64,000 nucleotides of DNA from UBA9659 sp965208605. GTDB taxonomy: Bacteria; Pseudomonadota; Gammaproteobacteria; Pseudomonadales; Azotimanducaceae. The translations under genes were made by a program, and so were the position numbers. The notes below the pieces were generated by a model. It saw only the letters and a program-made list of their open reading frames with translations, made no database searches and was not told the DNA's origin. The stretch lies in assembly GCA_965208605.1 (NCBI GenBank), contig OZ242345.1:248001-312000 (forward strand). The letters are read 5' to 3'. This document shows, piece after piece, positions 28,455 to 38,072 of this stretch; the first letter of the stretch is position 1; each line of letters starts with the position of its first letter.

Positions 28455-31199
28455 CTAACCGGTATTACGCATGCTCGCGGCAATGCCGGCAATGGTGACC
28501 AGCAATGCTTTGTTGATTTCATCTCGTTGCTCAAGGCTGCTGCTTCGACATCGTTTGAGCAATTCAATCTGCAAGAGATGTAAGGGGTCAGTATAGGGTA
28601 TCCGCAGGTCCAAAGCCTGTTTAATTTCCGGGAACTGCTCCAGCAATCTGCTCTGCTCCTTGATTTTGTTCACCTTAGTGATGAGCCCAGTGAGGCGGTC
28701 GCGGAATTCGTCTCCTAGTGTTTTTAACTTGGGGGACACCAGGGCCAGATCATAGAGTTCGGAAATTTCTATATCAGCCTTGCTGAGTACCATTTCCAGC
28801 ATATTGATCTGGGTCTGGAAAAAGGGCCATTCAAGGATCATTTCCCGCAGTAGTTTCCAGTCTTCGTCGTTCAGACTCTCATCAAAGGCGGTATCAGTGC
28901 CTAGCCAGGCAGGCAGCATCAGTCGCTTTTGGGTCCAGGCAAAGACCCAGGGAATAGCCCGTAGTGTTTTGATGACATCTTCCTTCACGGGTCGATGACC
29001 CGCCGGTTTATTGCTTCTTCTCGTCGGTCTGCTCCCCAAGGCTAGCAATGCCAGTTCCCGCTCTGGTGTGCCTTCAACGAAGTAGTCAACGAAATCCGGA
29101 TTGGATTCCACCTGACTGCGATAGCTTTGCCGGGCGGTATCCGCCAGTTGTTGCATGATGATTCGCCAGGATTCTTTGGGCTTGGGTGGCGGTAGCAGGC
29201 AGGCTTCTATAGTGGCGCTCAGCATCAGATCAAGGTTAATCAATGCCAGGGAGGAAGAACCGTATTTGAAGCGGATCGTCTCCCCCTGCTCGGTGACGCG
29301 CATCGTCTGCCCGATAGAACCCGGCGGCTGAGAGAGGATTGCTTGCCGCGCGGGCCCGCCACCCCGCCCCGGTGCGCCCCCTCTACCATGGAAGAGGGAG
29401 AGTTTAATCTTGTACTTCTGTGCGACTTCTACCAGTTCTTCCTGGGCTCGGTACTGGGCCCAGGCGGCGGCCATCTGCCCCACGTCCTTGGCGGAGTCCG
29501 AATAGCCAATCATCACCTGCTGCTTGCCCTTGATATGTTCTTTATACCAGGCCGTTCGCAGGAGCCGTTCCACCGTCCAGTTGGCGTTCTCCAGGTCATC
29601 CAGGGTTTCAAATAGAGGGACGACCGGCAGCGCTCTAGTCAGCCCGCATTTACGCAGTAGCAGGACCACGCCAAGCACATCGGAAGGGTGTTGTGCCATG
29701 GAGATGATATAGCTGGAGATACCGGTGCCGTTGTTTTCAGCAACCAGGCGAAAAGTTTGTAGGGTTTCATTAGCATCACCCTCGGGATGCCAGCCGTCGG
29801 CAACCAGGGGTCGTTTGCTTTCCAGTTCCGCCAGGATGAAATCCGAACGCGCCTTTTCAGACCATTCTGCATAGCTGCCCAGGTCCAGATATTGGGTAAT
29901 CGTATCCAGAAGTTCAGTATGCTTCTCCGCCGACTGCCGAATATCAAGCGTCACCAGGGTTACGCCAAAGGTATGCGCACGGAGTAGGGTGTGGCGTAAC
30001 AGGCCGTCAGCAATCATGCCCATGCCGCTGTCACGCAAAGAATCGTAGCAGAGTCGCAGGGGTTCAATGAGTTGCTGCTTCTGCAATATGGCATTAGCAG
30101 GCGGCGGGCCGCCCGTCTCCGTCCAATTTCTGGTGAGTTGTAGCCTTTCCCGCAGGTCGCGCAGGATGATGCGGTAGGGTTCATCGGGGGTGCTGTCGCT
30201 TGCTAGGGCATGCTCGGTGACCAAGACTTCTGCGAGCTTCGCGTTGTACTGAGACATGGAAAGTTGCGCCAACAACTCGTCCAGATCCCGAAGATAAAGA
30301 TCTGCTGCCATCCATCGAGCCAGGCCGAGCACTTCCTGGGTAACTTCCGCAGTGACCGAGGGATTGCCATCTCGGTCACCGCCCATCCAGGAAGATAAAC
30401 CTATAGGTGTGGTATCTAGTGACAGATGCTCGCCGGTAAACTCAAATACCAGTTCGTCCAGGTGACACCAGAGAGCAGGCACGGCATGCCAGAAGGAATG
30501 TTCAACGACAGCATAGCCCCATTTGGCTTCGTCCTGAGGGCTAGGTCGCTCGGTGCGGATTTCATCCGTGTGCCAGATTTCCGCTACCAGCCGTTCCAGC
30601 TCAGTACGGCTAGCCGTGTCTAGTTCCTGGTCATCTGCCTTCTCCAGCACCTGGGAAATACGGTTATATTTCTGAATGAGGGTACGGCGAGTGATTTCCG
30701 TCGGATGTGCGGTCAGTACCAGTTCGCACCGCATGTTGCTTATTGCGTCATAAATCTGTTGCTTCTCCAGACCCGGCAGCATTGACTCTTGTGGTCTCGA
30801 CTCTTGTAGCCGCAAGTCTTGCAAACGAAGAAAGAGCCCTCTCAGCTGGGAGGCCGCGTTGACATCTTCCTGCCCGGTGAACTCCGCCCGGCTGGTGAAT
30901 TCGGACTGTTCAGCGATATTGGTTAAATTGAGGAACTGGTTAAAAGCGCGGGTGACCGCGAGCAGAGAATCGTCATCCAGGGTCGCCAGAAGGCCTTTTA
31001 ATGCCTCGTGGTGCTTTGTGCCCTCGGGGCTTGTTATATCGGTAGCCGTCTGCTTCTGGTGCCTGGATTTGGCGAGGTGACGTATTTCTTCAATCTTAGC
31101 CAGAAAGGGCACCCCCTGGTCGGCTGCCATAGTCTCACCGAGAAGGGTGCCTAGGAGCTTGACCCAGTGCCTCAGGCGTTGAGAGATCATTGCATCCAT
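28455..31199 (-). CDS. ppc: Phosphoenolpyruvate carboxylase
   Basis: 914 residues, near the usual bacterial length. It carboxylates PEP to oxaloacetate to refill the TCA cycle. Conserved blocks are present: LTAHPTEITRRTLIQKYNRI (catalytic His), SSWMGGDRDGNPSVTAEVT, VMIGYSDSAKDVGQMAAAW, the glycine loop FHGRGGAPGRGGGPA and the C-terminal NTG. A 5-residue repeat (RLQDL-RLQES-RPQES) near residue 130 comes from a degenerate 15-bp repeat at 30787-30831. A 13-bp minisatellite lies just upstream of the start. Confidence 0.95.
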   Translation of the reverse strand: MDAMISQRLRHWVKLLGTLLGETMAADQGVPFLAKIEEIRHLAKSRHQKQTATDITSPEGTKHHEALKGLLATLDDDSLLAVTRAFNQFLNLTNIAEQSEFTSRAEFTGQEDVNAASQLRGLFLRLQDLRLQESRPQESMLPGLEKQQIYDAISNMRCELVLTAHPTEITRRTLIQKYNRISQVLEKADDQELDTASRTELERLVAEIWHTDEIRTERPSPQDEAKWGYAVVEHSFWHAVPALWCHLDELVFEFTGEHLSLDTTPIGLSSWMGGDRDGNPSVTAEVTQEVLGLARWMAADLYLRDLDELLAQLSMSQYNAKLAEVLVTEHALASDSTPDEPYRIILRDLRERLQLTRNWTETGGPPPANAILQKQQLIEPLRLCYDSLRDSGMGMIADGLLRHTLLRAHTFGVTLVTLDIRQSAEKHTELLDTITQYLDLGSYAEWSEKARSDFILAELESKRPLVADGWHPEGDANETLQTFRLVAENNGTGISSYIISMAQHPSDVLGVVLLLRKCGLTRALPVVPLFETLDDLENANWTVERLLRTAWYKEHIKGKQQVMIGYSDSAKDVGQMAAAWAQYRAQEELVEVAQKYKIKLSLFHGRGGAPGRGGGPARQAILSQPPGSIGQTMRVTEQGETIRFKYGSSSLALINLDLMLSATIEACLLPPPKPKESWRIIMQQLADTARQSYRSQVESNPDFVDYFVEGTPERELALLALGSRPTRRSNKPAGHRPVKEDVIKTLRAIPWVFAWTQKRLMLPAWLGTDTAFDESLNDEDWKLLREMILEWPFFQTQINMLEMVLSKADIEISELYDLALVSPKLKTLGDEFRDRLTGLITKVNKIKEQSRLLEQFPEIKQALDLRIPYTDPLHLLQIELLKRCRSSSLEQRDEINKALLVTIAGIAASMRNTG

Positions 31200-31227
31200 G
31201 ATGTGCTGAGTTACAAAACTACTACTA

Positions 31228-31266
31228 ACTATTCAACACGACTATTTAACATGACTATTCAACATA
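31228..31266. repeat. 13-bp minisatellite (3 units) upstream of ppc
   Basis: Units ACTATTCAACACG, ACTATTTAACATG and ACTATTCAACATA lie 29 bp upstream of the ppc start, in its leader or promoter. Confidence 0.8.
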
Positions 31267-31297
31267 CGGGGACCCACTAATGCTGGTCTTGGAGATG

Positions 31298-31687
31298 TTA
31301 TTTCTTTCTGAGCACCATACTAATAAAGTCGCGAAAGTAATCCATCAGAGTTTCATACTTATAATCAGTAAACTCGCCAGCATCAAAGTACATCCCATGT
31401 TCTTGGCAGGCTTCGTATTGTATGTGTATCTGCTTCGGGTCAGCCAGCTGCTTCATCTCCTTGTCGCAAAGAGGACATTTAATGTCGCGTACTTGATTGT
31501 GCTTTCTACCCAGTTCCCGGTCGCCGGTGTCAATGTAATCTGACATCCACTTGCCTTTTAAGGTTTCTGCTTCACCTATGTCAAACCAGATACCAGAGCA
31601 ACCGGTACACCGGTCCACAACGACATTGCCGCTCAGGGTGCTCAGCCGCACCTCCATCATGTTGCTATTACATTTTGGGCAATCCAT
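31298..31687 (-). CDS. Zinc-ribbon (zf-TFIIB-like) protein
   Basis: 129 residues with two cysteine zinc sites: CPKCNSNM paired with CTGCSGIWFD, and CPLCDKEM later. The CxxC pattern followed by GxWFD is typical of the zf-TFIIB family of small bacterial proteins with unknown role. GGAGA lies 6-7 nt before the ATG. It lies upstream of ppc on the same strand with a 98-bp gap that holds the ppc minisatellite. Confidence 0.8.
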   Translation of the reverse strand: MDCPKCNSNMMEVRLSTLSGNVVVDRCTGCSGIWFDIGEAETLKGKWMSDYIDTGDRELGRKHNQVRDIKCPLCDKEMKQLADPKQIHIQYEACQEHGMYFDAGEFTDYKYETLMDYFRDFISMVLRKK

Positions 31688-31859
31688 TCATTGTCTCCAA
31701 TTTTATAGAGGATGATAGTATGCACTTTTCACAAAAATTCGCCATGCCAGCCGGTGCTGTTGATAAAGTAATTTTTGATGGTCGCTGATAACATCCACAA
31801 TAATCAGTAGCACAATTATCCATCAATAGGATTATCCATAATAGCAGGGAGCCCATTAG

Positions 31860-32483
31860 ATGAAGACGCAAAAGCTCAGCACTCAAGCCTCCACAAAAGC
31901 CTCCACACGATTCACCACACAAGAAGCAGGGCACTTCCCTATGGCGGATGTGCAAGCACTACCCGAAGATATTAGAGCACGGATTCTCGGTGTAGAGGAA
32001 AAGACCGGTTTTATTCCCAATATATTTTTAATGCTGGCGAGGCGGCCGGATGAATTCCGCGCCTTTTTTGCGTATCACGATGCCTTGATGGAGAAGGAAT
32101 CTGGTCTGACCAAGGCGGAGCGGGAAATGATCGTGGTGGCGACCTCCGCGATTAACGACTGCCAGTATTGTGTCGTCGCGCATGGCGCGATACTCAGGAT
32201 TAGGGCGAAGCATCCGCTAGTCGCGGATCAAGTCGCCATCAATTACCGCCGCGCCGACATAACAGACAAACAGAAGGCGATGCTGGACTTTGCGGTCAAG
32301 GTGGCAAGTGCTTCTGCACAGATTGAAGCAGCAGACCTGGAGCGGCTGCATAAACTTGGTTTCAGTGATGATGATATTTGGGATATGGGTGCCATAGCTG
32401 CCTTTTTTGCGCACAGCAATCGCCTGGCAAATCTGACCGATACCACACCTAACCCTGAGTTCTATAGCCTGGGGCGGGGATAA
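31860..32483 (+). CDS. AhpD-like carboxymuconolactone decarboxylase / peroxidase-related protein
   Basis: 207 residues. The active-site pattern of the AhpD family is at about residues 98-106 (DCQYCVVAHG: two cysteines and a histidine). The overall form (PEDIRARILGVEEKTGFIPNIFL at the start, GAIAAFFAHSNRLAN near the end) matches the uncharacterised peroxidase-related group. The first about 20 residues are a low-complexity KAST/QAST repeat. AGGGAG lies about 9 nt before the ATG. It is followed by the next gene after 5 bp. Confidence 0.85.
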   Translation: MKTQKLSTQASTKASTRFTTQEAGHFPMADVQALPEDIRARILGVEEKTGFIPNIFLMLARRPDEFRAFFAYHDALMEKESGLTKAEREMIVVATSAINDCQYCVVAHGAILRIRAKHPLVADQVAINYRRADITDKQKAMLDFAVKVASASAQIEAADLERLHKLGFSDDDIWDMGAIAAFFAHSNRLANLTDTTPNPEFYSLGRG

Positions 32484-32488
32484 TCATC

Positions 32489-33406
32489 ATGCTTGGCATT
32501 TTTCGTCAGGGGCTGATTGTGCTGCTGCTTTGTAGTTTCGGGTCCAGCCTGTTTGCTTACGAGTCTGACCAATATACTCATCGCACCAGTCCGGTCGCGG
32601 ACTCTCTGGTTCCCATAGATGAGCAAATCAATCTTGCCATTGACAAGATATTGCATCAGGAGCGAGTACCCCAGACTGAAAAAGCCTTTGCCCGAGCCCT
32701 CTATTATGAGTTAGGAGGCATCTACTGGGCGGACAAGATAGAACGTTGGGCAGCCCGGTCTCCCAGTGTGGATAAATATCCCCAGACCAGGTATCAGAGC
32801 ATCTATCACAACATGCCGTTCTGGGCGACTCGGGTGAACTTTTTCTTTGGTGTGGGCAGAAGTTTCCGATTGAACAGCGTCATACTGGGGTCGGACAAGT
32901 TAGGGCACTTCTTTTCTCAAGGATATAAATACTTCCGTAGGGAGTTGCGCAGCTGGCCAGAAGAAAGAATCTTGCAACGGGGTGCCTTTGCCGAGGCATG
33001 GATATTTGGCAAATTGACTACCGGTTCCTTCTCAAATGCCGATTTGGTCGCCAACTATGAAGGCTGGCGTTTTTACCAGAGTTTGTTTCGGGACCAGGTG
33101 ATTCCCGGCAAGCTCGCCATACTAAGCCGGCGGGATGGCAAGCTGGTGCAACAACGACCCGCCACCCTGGCGGATCATGTCAATGATTACTGGGACGAGG
33201 CACTGAATCCATCCTACAATGCCAAGTCATTAAACAAGCGGCTTAGGCAGTCCATCCTGGCTTTATGCGATGAATATTATGAGCAGCCCGAGTTTTTTAC
33301 TGTGAATGACGATGCCAGGCTGTGGCGCAAATACCAGCATATTGGCATCAAGGATGCTCGTGAAAATCGCTTTGAGGCCATCTGCGGCGAACCAGTAGCG
33401 AGATGA
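32489..33406 (+). CDS. Secreted protein of unknown function
   Basis: 305 residues with an N-terminal signal peptide (GLIVLLLCSFGSSLFA|YES). The body has conserved-looking aromatic and charged blocks (ALYYELGGIYWADKIERWA, GSDKLGHFFSQGYKYFRRE, ADLVANYEGWRFYQSLF) but I do not recognise the family. It is probably periplasmic and cotranscribed with the AhpD-like gene (5-bp gap). Confidence 0.7.
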   Translation: MLGIFRQGLIVLLLCSFGSSLFAYESDQYTHRTSPVADSLVPIDEQINLAIDKILHQERVPQTEKAFARALYYELGGIYWADKIERWAARSPSVDKYPQTRYQSIYHNMPFWATRVNFFFGVGRSFRLNSVILGSDKLGHFFSQGYKYFRRELRSWPEERILQRGAFAEAWIFGKLTTGSFSNADLVANYEGWRFYQSLFRDQVIPGKLAILSRRDGKLVQQRPATLADHVNDYWDEALNPSYNAKSLNKRLRQSILALCDEYYEQPEFFTVNDDARLWRKYQHIGIKDARENRFEAICGEPVAR

Positions 33407-33641
33407 CGAGGGCGGCGCAAGCCCGGGGGTGGCGGGGAACGACGAACCATCTTGTTGTAAATGCCCCCAGGTGGTTGCCTTTGTTCCTCTGGATTCCCGA
33501 GCAAGCTCGAGAATGACGGCGCGGGGCGCCCTAAGCCGCCTGAAGGCGCGGAGACGCCGCGCCGTCAGGATCAAAGCAGGCGGGAATCCAGTCATCGAAT
33601 CAGTGAACATGTACAGGAATGACGAACGGGGGTGGCGGTTG
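33407..33641. repeat. Mosaic repeat cluster between the secreted-protein gene and the TPR gene
   Basis: Module D is near 33435-33500 and module A in reverse orientation at 33489-33519. A GC-rich inverted block (GGCGCGGAGACGCCGCGCC) follows, then GATCAAAGCAGGCGGGAATC. It separates convergent genes. No gene is supported. Confidence 0.85.
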
Positions 33642-34997
33642 CTAGCTATCCTCAAGCATCTTTTTTAACTCTTCCTGACGGCGACGCTGGCCGTCAACAT
33701 AGCGGATGTATTGTCTGCTTCTCTTTTCTTTTTCCTTATCCAATCGTGCGGCTTCGCGGAAGGATTGAGTGGCGGCATCCCAACTTTCTCGTTGCATCTG
33801 TGAAACGCCCATATAGAAGTTCAAATCAGCAGGATTATCCAGATCTCCTTTCTTTAGCGCGTCCTGATAAGCTTTAATCGCTTCCTTGTGTCTATCTTCG
33901 CTAGCCAACACCTGTGCGAGGCGATAATGGGCTTCACCATCTTCGGCATATTGGGTGACATCATGCCAGGCATCAATTGCCAGGCCAGTTTCCTGTGCCA
34001 GGGTGTATGCCTGCGCAAGCAATTTGTAATTCGCTTCATTTTCTTCAATGTATTCTTCTTTGAGGCCCGCCTTGAGTACCTGAGAACCCTCATAGGGGTT
34101 ATCACTGTTAATCAACCGCTGGGCAAGTATCACGAGTTCAGATTCCTTCTCCAAATAGCCCAGGGCATAGGCCGCGTAATGGGCAGATAATGCCTTGTCT
34201 TCCCAATTCTTCTCGCCGTACATCGCCGCCAGTTGCAGCCAGTAGGTTTTCTTTGAGTAATGCCGGGCTAACTTTTCCAGCACTAGAATCATATTGTCAG
34301 AGTCATTTCTTTCACGGTAGAGACCGAGTTGTAAACTCCACCAGCCTTCTTTTATTGTTCTTTGCTGAGAGACGGCGATTTCTTCCACCAGCAATGCGAA
34401 TTCAAAAGCCTTTTGAGCATTTCCAAGTTGGTAATAGGCATAGGCTTTGAGGTATGTCATACCGGGGTCGGGTACCTCTTTTAACTTTTGCCACTTATCA
34501 ATATATTCTATCGCTTTGCCGTACTCCTCTTCACCGTAATACAGTTGAGCCAGGGTACGTAGAGAGCCTAGTTCCAGTGCCTCAGAGATGGCGCCCTGAG
34601 TCAGAATGTTTTGATAAGCATCAATGGTTTTTGGCACATCGTTGAGTGTGTAGTAGGCAAAGGCGAGAGTGTTCCAAATCTGTGCCCGCTCGTAGCTGTT
34701 CAAGCCCCGGCGATTCATCATACTCAGCAACAACTCTACTGCGTCCTGAGGGGTGCCCTTGGGTTTGGGGGCGGGTTCTCCCTCTTCCCGGATAACCGAC
34801 TCAGGATCAATCATCACCTGCGCTTCCGAGATGCTCTTGTAAGTCGTTTCGCGCATGGCGGGCACTCGGCGGCTCTTCTTGCGCTTCGGCTTGGCTTCTT
34901 CGGCAAAAGCAGAGGCGCTTAAATCAACGAGGAGTGTATTGACAGTCAATACCGGGAAGATCCAAAGCAGACTCAGTATGGCTAGATTTCTGACCAT
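33642..34997 (-). CDS. TPR-repeat protein, last gene of the TonB operon
   Basis: 451 residues: an N-terminal signal peptide ending ASAFA, a basic stretch (KPKRKKSRR), then tetratricopeptide-like helices (NTLAFAYYTLNDVPKTIDAY, LRTLAQLYYGEEEYGKAIEY, LAQVLASEDRHKEAIKAYQD). A TPR protein next to TtpC-type TonB operons is a known arrangement in marine gammaproteobacteria, where it is thought to help the complex work in the periplasm. It follows tonB by 12 bp. Confidence 0.82.
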   Translation of the reverse strand: MVRNLAILSLLWIFPVLTVNTLLVDLSASAFAEEAKPKRKKSRRVPAMRETTYKSISEAQVMIDPESVIREEGEPAPKPKGTPQDAVELLLSMMNRRGLNSYERAQIWNTLAFAYYTLNDVPKTIDAYQNILTQGAISEALELGSLRTLAQLYYGEEEYGKAIEYIDKWQKLKEVPDPGMTYLKAYAYYQLGNAQKAFEFALLVEEIAVSQQRTIKEGWWSLQLGLYRERNDSDNMILVLEKLARHYSKKTYWLQLAAMYGEKNWEDKALSAHYAAYALGYLEKESELVILAQRLINSDNPYEGSQVLKAGLKEEYIEENEANYKLLAQAYTLAQETGLAIDAWHDVTQYAEDGEAHYRLAQVLASEDRHKEAIKAYQDALKKGDLDNPADLNFYMGVSQMQRESWDAATQSFREAARLDKEKEKRSRQYIRYVDGQRRRQEELKKMLEDS

Positions 34998-35009
34998 GAG
35001 GGCATCCTC

Positions 35010-35699
35010 TTAATCGTCTACCAATTCAAAAGTAATTTTATTCTGTACACCTGCCGTTGCGACAGGATTCCCATCAATTACCTTGGGCTTATATTTGAAT
35101 TTAAGTGCGGCCTTCGTCGCTGCCGAATTAAACACAGTGTTGGGATTATCAAAACATTCGCCTTCGTTACGAGCATTCTTTACCCAGCCGCAAGTCTCAA
35201 TGATGAGCGGGTCGGTCACCGAGCCCTGTTCGGTAACAGTGAACTCCACAATCACCCAACCGGTCATTCCTCTTGAAAGTGCTCGCCGCGGATACTGAGG
35301 CTGCACCTTCACAATGGGTAGATAGTCGCCATCGCTGAAACCAAAGCCGCCACCAATATCAATGTCAAGACTCAAATCCACATTGGACATGTTGAATGCG
35401 CTTTTATCGATATTGACATTAAAATCCTTCGGGGGAGCGGTGGGTGGGGGCTCGTCGGGAGGCGGGGGTTTTTTGGCTTTTCTGGTTTTGGTCTGGAGAT
35501 CTTGGTCCTGCTTGATGCGGACAAAGTCCACCAGATTACCAATGCGATCCTCTGTCAGGGCACTGTCAGCCCCTTGAATGAGTGCTTGCATCAAATAGAA
35601 GAGGGCGCAGGTGGTAAGGATGCCCGCTAGAGCGGAGAGACCGAACCTTGCTCCCGGGTTGCGTACCAAACTTTTCGGACTTAAAGAGATAGCTGCCAC
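35010..35699 (-). CDS. tonB: TonB-type energy transducer
   Basis: 229 residues: one N-terminal membrane helix (LSALAGILTTCALFYLMQAL), a charged and proline-rich spacer (KKPPPPDEPPPTAPP), and the C-terminal TonB domain (PIVKVQPQYPRRALSRGMTG, residues about 130-150). The domain contains two cysteines that could form a disulphide. It would carry the proton-motive energy of ExbB/ExbD to outer-membrane receptors such as the one at 49332. The short spacer is typical of TonB2-type proteins. Confidence 0.88.
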   Translation of the reverse strand: MAAISLSPKSLVRNPGARFGLSALAGILTTCALFYLMQALIQGADSALTEDRIGNLVDFVRIKQDQDLQTKTRKAKKPPPPDEPPPTAPPKDFNVNIDKSAFNMSNVDLSLDIDIGGGFGFSDGDYLPIVKVQPQYPRRALSRGMTGWVIVEFTVTEQGSVTDPLIIETCGWVKNARNEGECFDNPNTVFNSAATKAALKFKYKPKVIDGNPVATAGVQNKITFELVDD

Positions 35700-35731
35700 A
35701 ATGTCTCCATACTGCTCTTGTTTTTATTGCT

Positions 35732-36133
35732 TTAGTTTTCTTGTTCCGAGGCGACCGCGACCTGAGTGATCCCGATAGTGCGCGCCGCTTCCATGATCGC
35801 CAGCACCTTGGCAACCTTGGCATCACTGTCTGCCTGTATGACAAGCCCCCCCTTGGGGTTTTCCGCATGCAACCGCTCCATAATAGGTCTGACATTGCGG
35901 ATATCAACTTTCTTCTTGTCAATCCAGATGCTGTTGTCAGCACCAACGGCAACCAGGAGGGATACTGTCTTTTTCAACTCTGCCGTTTGGGTGTCAGGCC
36001 GGTTCACTTCAATGCCGGCTTCCTTGATGAAAGTCGCGGTAACGATAAAGAAAATGAGCATAATGAACACCACATCAAGCATGGGCGTCAGGTCGGCGAC
36101 TTTTTCATCTTCTTGCTGGGTAGGTTTTCGCAT
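35732..36133 (-). CDS. exbD: ExbD/TolR-type biopolymer transport protein
   Basis: 133 residues. One membrane helix near the N-terminus (VADLTPMLDVVFIMLIFFIV) carries the aspartate used in proton conduction. A periplasmic domain follows (KGGLVIQADSDAKVAKVLAI). It lies 32 bp upstream of tonB and 6 bp downstream of exbB. Confidence 0.9.
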   Translation of the reverse strand: MRKPTQQEDEKVADLTPMLDVVFIMLIFFIVTATFIKEAGIEVNRPDTQTAELKKTVSLLVAVGADNSIWIDKKKVDIRNVRPIMERLHAENPKGGLVIQADSDAKVAKVLAIMEAARTIGITQVAVASEQEN

Positions 36134-36139
36134 CGGTGC

Positions 36140-36652
36140 TTAGTGATCCATTGTTAGGGTGTCTTCCATATATTCACTTTCAGAACGAATCTTTGTGGTC
36201 AGGAAGGTATATGCCAGTACCCCCGAGAGGGTAGCCACCATCCCGGACATGGTAGGGATGGTCGCCGCCGACACACCTGCCGCCATTGATCTGGCATTGC
36301 CGCCAGAGTAGGTCATTGCCTCAAATACCTGCACCATGCCCGTTACTGTACCCAGCAGACCCAGTAGGGGTAGCAGTGAAATCAGAGTTTTAATATAGAC
36401 GACGGATAAGCTCAGCCGTTGATTGACCTCAGAAATAATGCGCAACCTGATCATGTGTGCATGCCAGGACTTCCGTTCATCACGCGCTTCCCAATAGGTC
36501 AGTGCTTCGCCAACATCCTGCTTGTGGTCGGTGTTGATGAACCAGAGGCGTTCAAAAATGATCGCCCACATGGAGAAGGTGGCAATGGCGATGAGGTAGA
36601 GCACATCACCCCCTGCCTCCATAAAAGTCCGAATGGCAACGAAGATTCCCAT
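36140..36652 (-). CDS. exbB: ExbB/TolQ-type proton channel
   Basis: 170 residues with three helices. The conserved channel segment is LISLLPLLGLLGTVTGMVQVF. It is the short ExbB2-type protein that partners ExbD; a second, larger channel protein is encoded just upstream. Confidence 0.9.
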   Translation of the reverse strand: MGIFVAIRTFMEAGGDVLYLIAIATFSMWAIIFERLWFINTDHKQDVGEALTYWEARDERKSWHAHMIRLRIISEVNQRLSLSVVYIKTLISLLPLLGLLGTVTGMVQVFEAMTYSGGNARSMAAGVSAATIPTMSGMVATLSGVLAYTFLTTKIRSESEYMEDTLTMDH

Positions 36653-36664
36653 AGTGTAGCCGCC

Positions 36665-38062
36665 TTATTCCGCTGCGCCTTCGGCGTGTTCCGCCAGCAA
36701 CCCGGCACTCTGCTCAGTGAGTATGTGCATGATAGAGGCGGCACGCGAGTGGACGATGGAATGTAGCAATACCGTTGGAATCGCCACTGTCAGCCCGAGC
36801 ACAGTAGTAATCAACGCTTGTGAAATACCCCCGGCCATCGTCTTGGGGTCACCGGTGCCAAACAGGGTGATCGCCTGGAAGGTCACTATCATCCCGATAA
36901 CCGTACCCAAGAGACCGAGCAGTGGGGCCACCATGGAAATGATTTTGATGAAGGCAATACGCGCATTGATCGCCGGCTGCTCTTTTAGAATTGCCTCGTC
37001 CAATTTAAGTTGCAGGGTTTCCGGATCAACCTTCTTATTGTCGTGATACACGCCCAGTACGCGCCCTAGTGGGTTGTCATCCGTGGGCTTCCCAATATCA
37101 CCCGCCTGCTCATTAACGCGGGCGCTTGCCCGGTGGAGGGTGATGAATCTTTCTATAGAAAGTAGCAAGGCGATGATCCCCAGGGTGATGATGACATAAC
37201 CGGGTGTACCCCCTTGTTGGATCCTTTCCCCAATAGTCGGCACCTGTATTTGAAGGCTCAGCAACTGCCCGCGAGTCGGGTCAAGCGCAAAGGGAGTAAA
37301 ACCTTCTGCCGCATCTTCCAGGTCCTCCGCTGAGTTAACAAACCGGGAAGCAGGTTGTCTGGGCAATTCATTGACAATGCCGTTTTCAATATCGTAACTT
37401 ACATATTTACCATCGCTAATCAGATTAAAAGAACCGACACGCACGATTTCCTGCTCTGTTTCCTCACCATCTAGTTTGATGATCTTAGTGGTGAAGCGGG
37501 TTACCTTGGCACTTTCCGTCATTTCCGTTTGGAGTGACAGCCACAGTTGTTCAATTTCCTCAATTTTAGCCAGCTTGGTGCTCTTGCCCATGGACTGAGC
37601 GAATTCCCCTAGCCATTCACCCCGTCCCGGAAGTTCTGCGGATACGATGGAGCCTTCAAGCACACCCTGGGTATCCCCGCTGACCTGTTGCAACACCCCA
37701 AAAAGCTCCCTGAGGGAGCCGAGACGTTTGGCGAGAATGTCTTGCTTGGTGACAATGACTTCTTCGTTCTTGTCAAAGATCCCTTCCAGCCGTTCGGCTT
37801 CGGTTTCTTCCTCGCGTTGCATGCGCTGTGCGTTGTTGACACGCTGCTGTTGCTTCGCCTTGTCGGCAAGGAAGGCACTCTCTCGACGAGCATTTTCCTT
37901 ACCATTAACGAGCCTGCCTTGCCGCACTAATTCCAAAAGTTCGGCAAGATTCTTTGCCTTTGCTGTCGCTTTGGCTGCGGCCGCGTCTTCGGCTTCTCCC
38001 GCCCAACTATTCAGCGAGAAAATCAAGGCAAAAGCCATCACCAATGTTATTGCTTGCTTCAT
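36665..38062 (-). CDS. ttpC: TtpC-like MotA/TolQ/ExbB channel protein with periplasmic N-terminal domain
   Basis: 465 residues from the ATG at 38062 (GGGAG 7 nt upstream), chosen over an upstream in-frame start because it gives a clean signal peptide (MKQAITLVMAFALIFSLNSWA). A long, charged, probably coiled-coil region follows (about residues 60-130). The C-terminal third is an ExbB-like channel (SMVAPLLGLLGTVIGMIVTF). This layout is that of TtpC, an extra component needed by the TonB2 system in vibrios. Confidence 0.85.
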   Translation of the reverse strand: MKQAITLVMAFALIFSLNSWAGEAEDAAAAKATAKAKNLAELLELVRQGRLVNGKENARRESAFLADKAKQQQRVNNAQRMQREEETEAERLEGIFDKNEEVIVTKQDILAKRLGSLRELFGVLQQVSGDTQGVLEGSIVSAELPGRGEWLGEFAQSMGKSTKLAKIEEIEQLWLSLQTEMTESAKVTRFTTKIIKLDGEETEQEIVRVGSFNLISDGKYVSYDIENGIVNELPRQPASRFVNSAEDLEDAAEGFTPFALDPTRGQLLSLQIQVPTIGERIQQGGTPGYVIITLGIIALLLSIERFITLHRASARVNEQAGDIGKPTDDNPLGRVLGVYHDNKKVDPETLQLKLDEAILKEQPAINARIAFIKIISMVAPLLGLLGTVIGMIVTFQAITLFGTGDPKTMAGGISQALITTVLGLTVAIPTVLLHSIVHSRAASIMHILTEQSAGLLAEHAEGAAE

Positions 38063-38072
38063 GATGCGCTCC

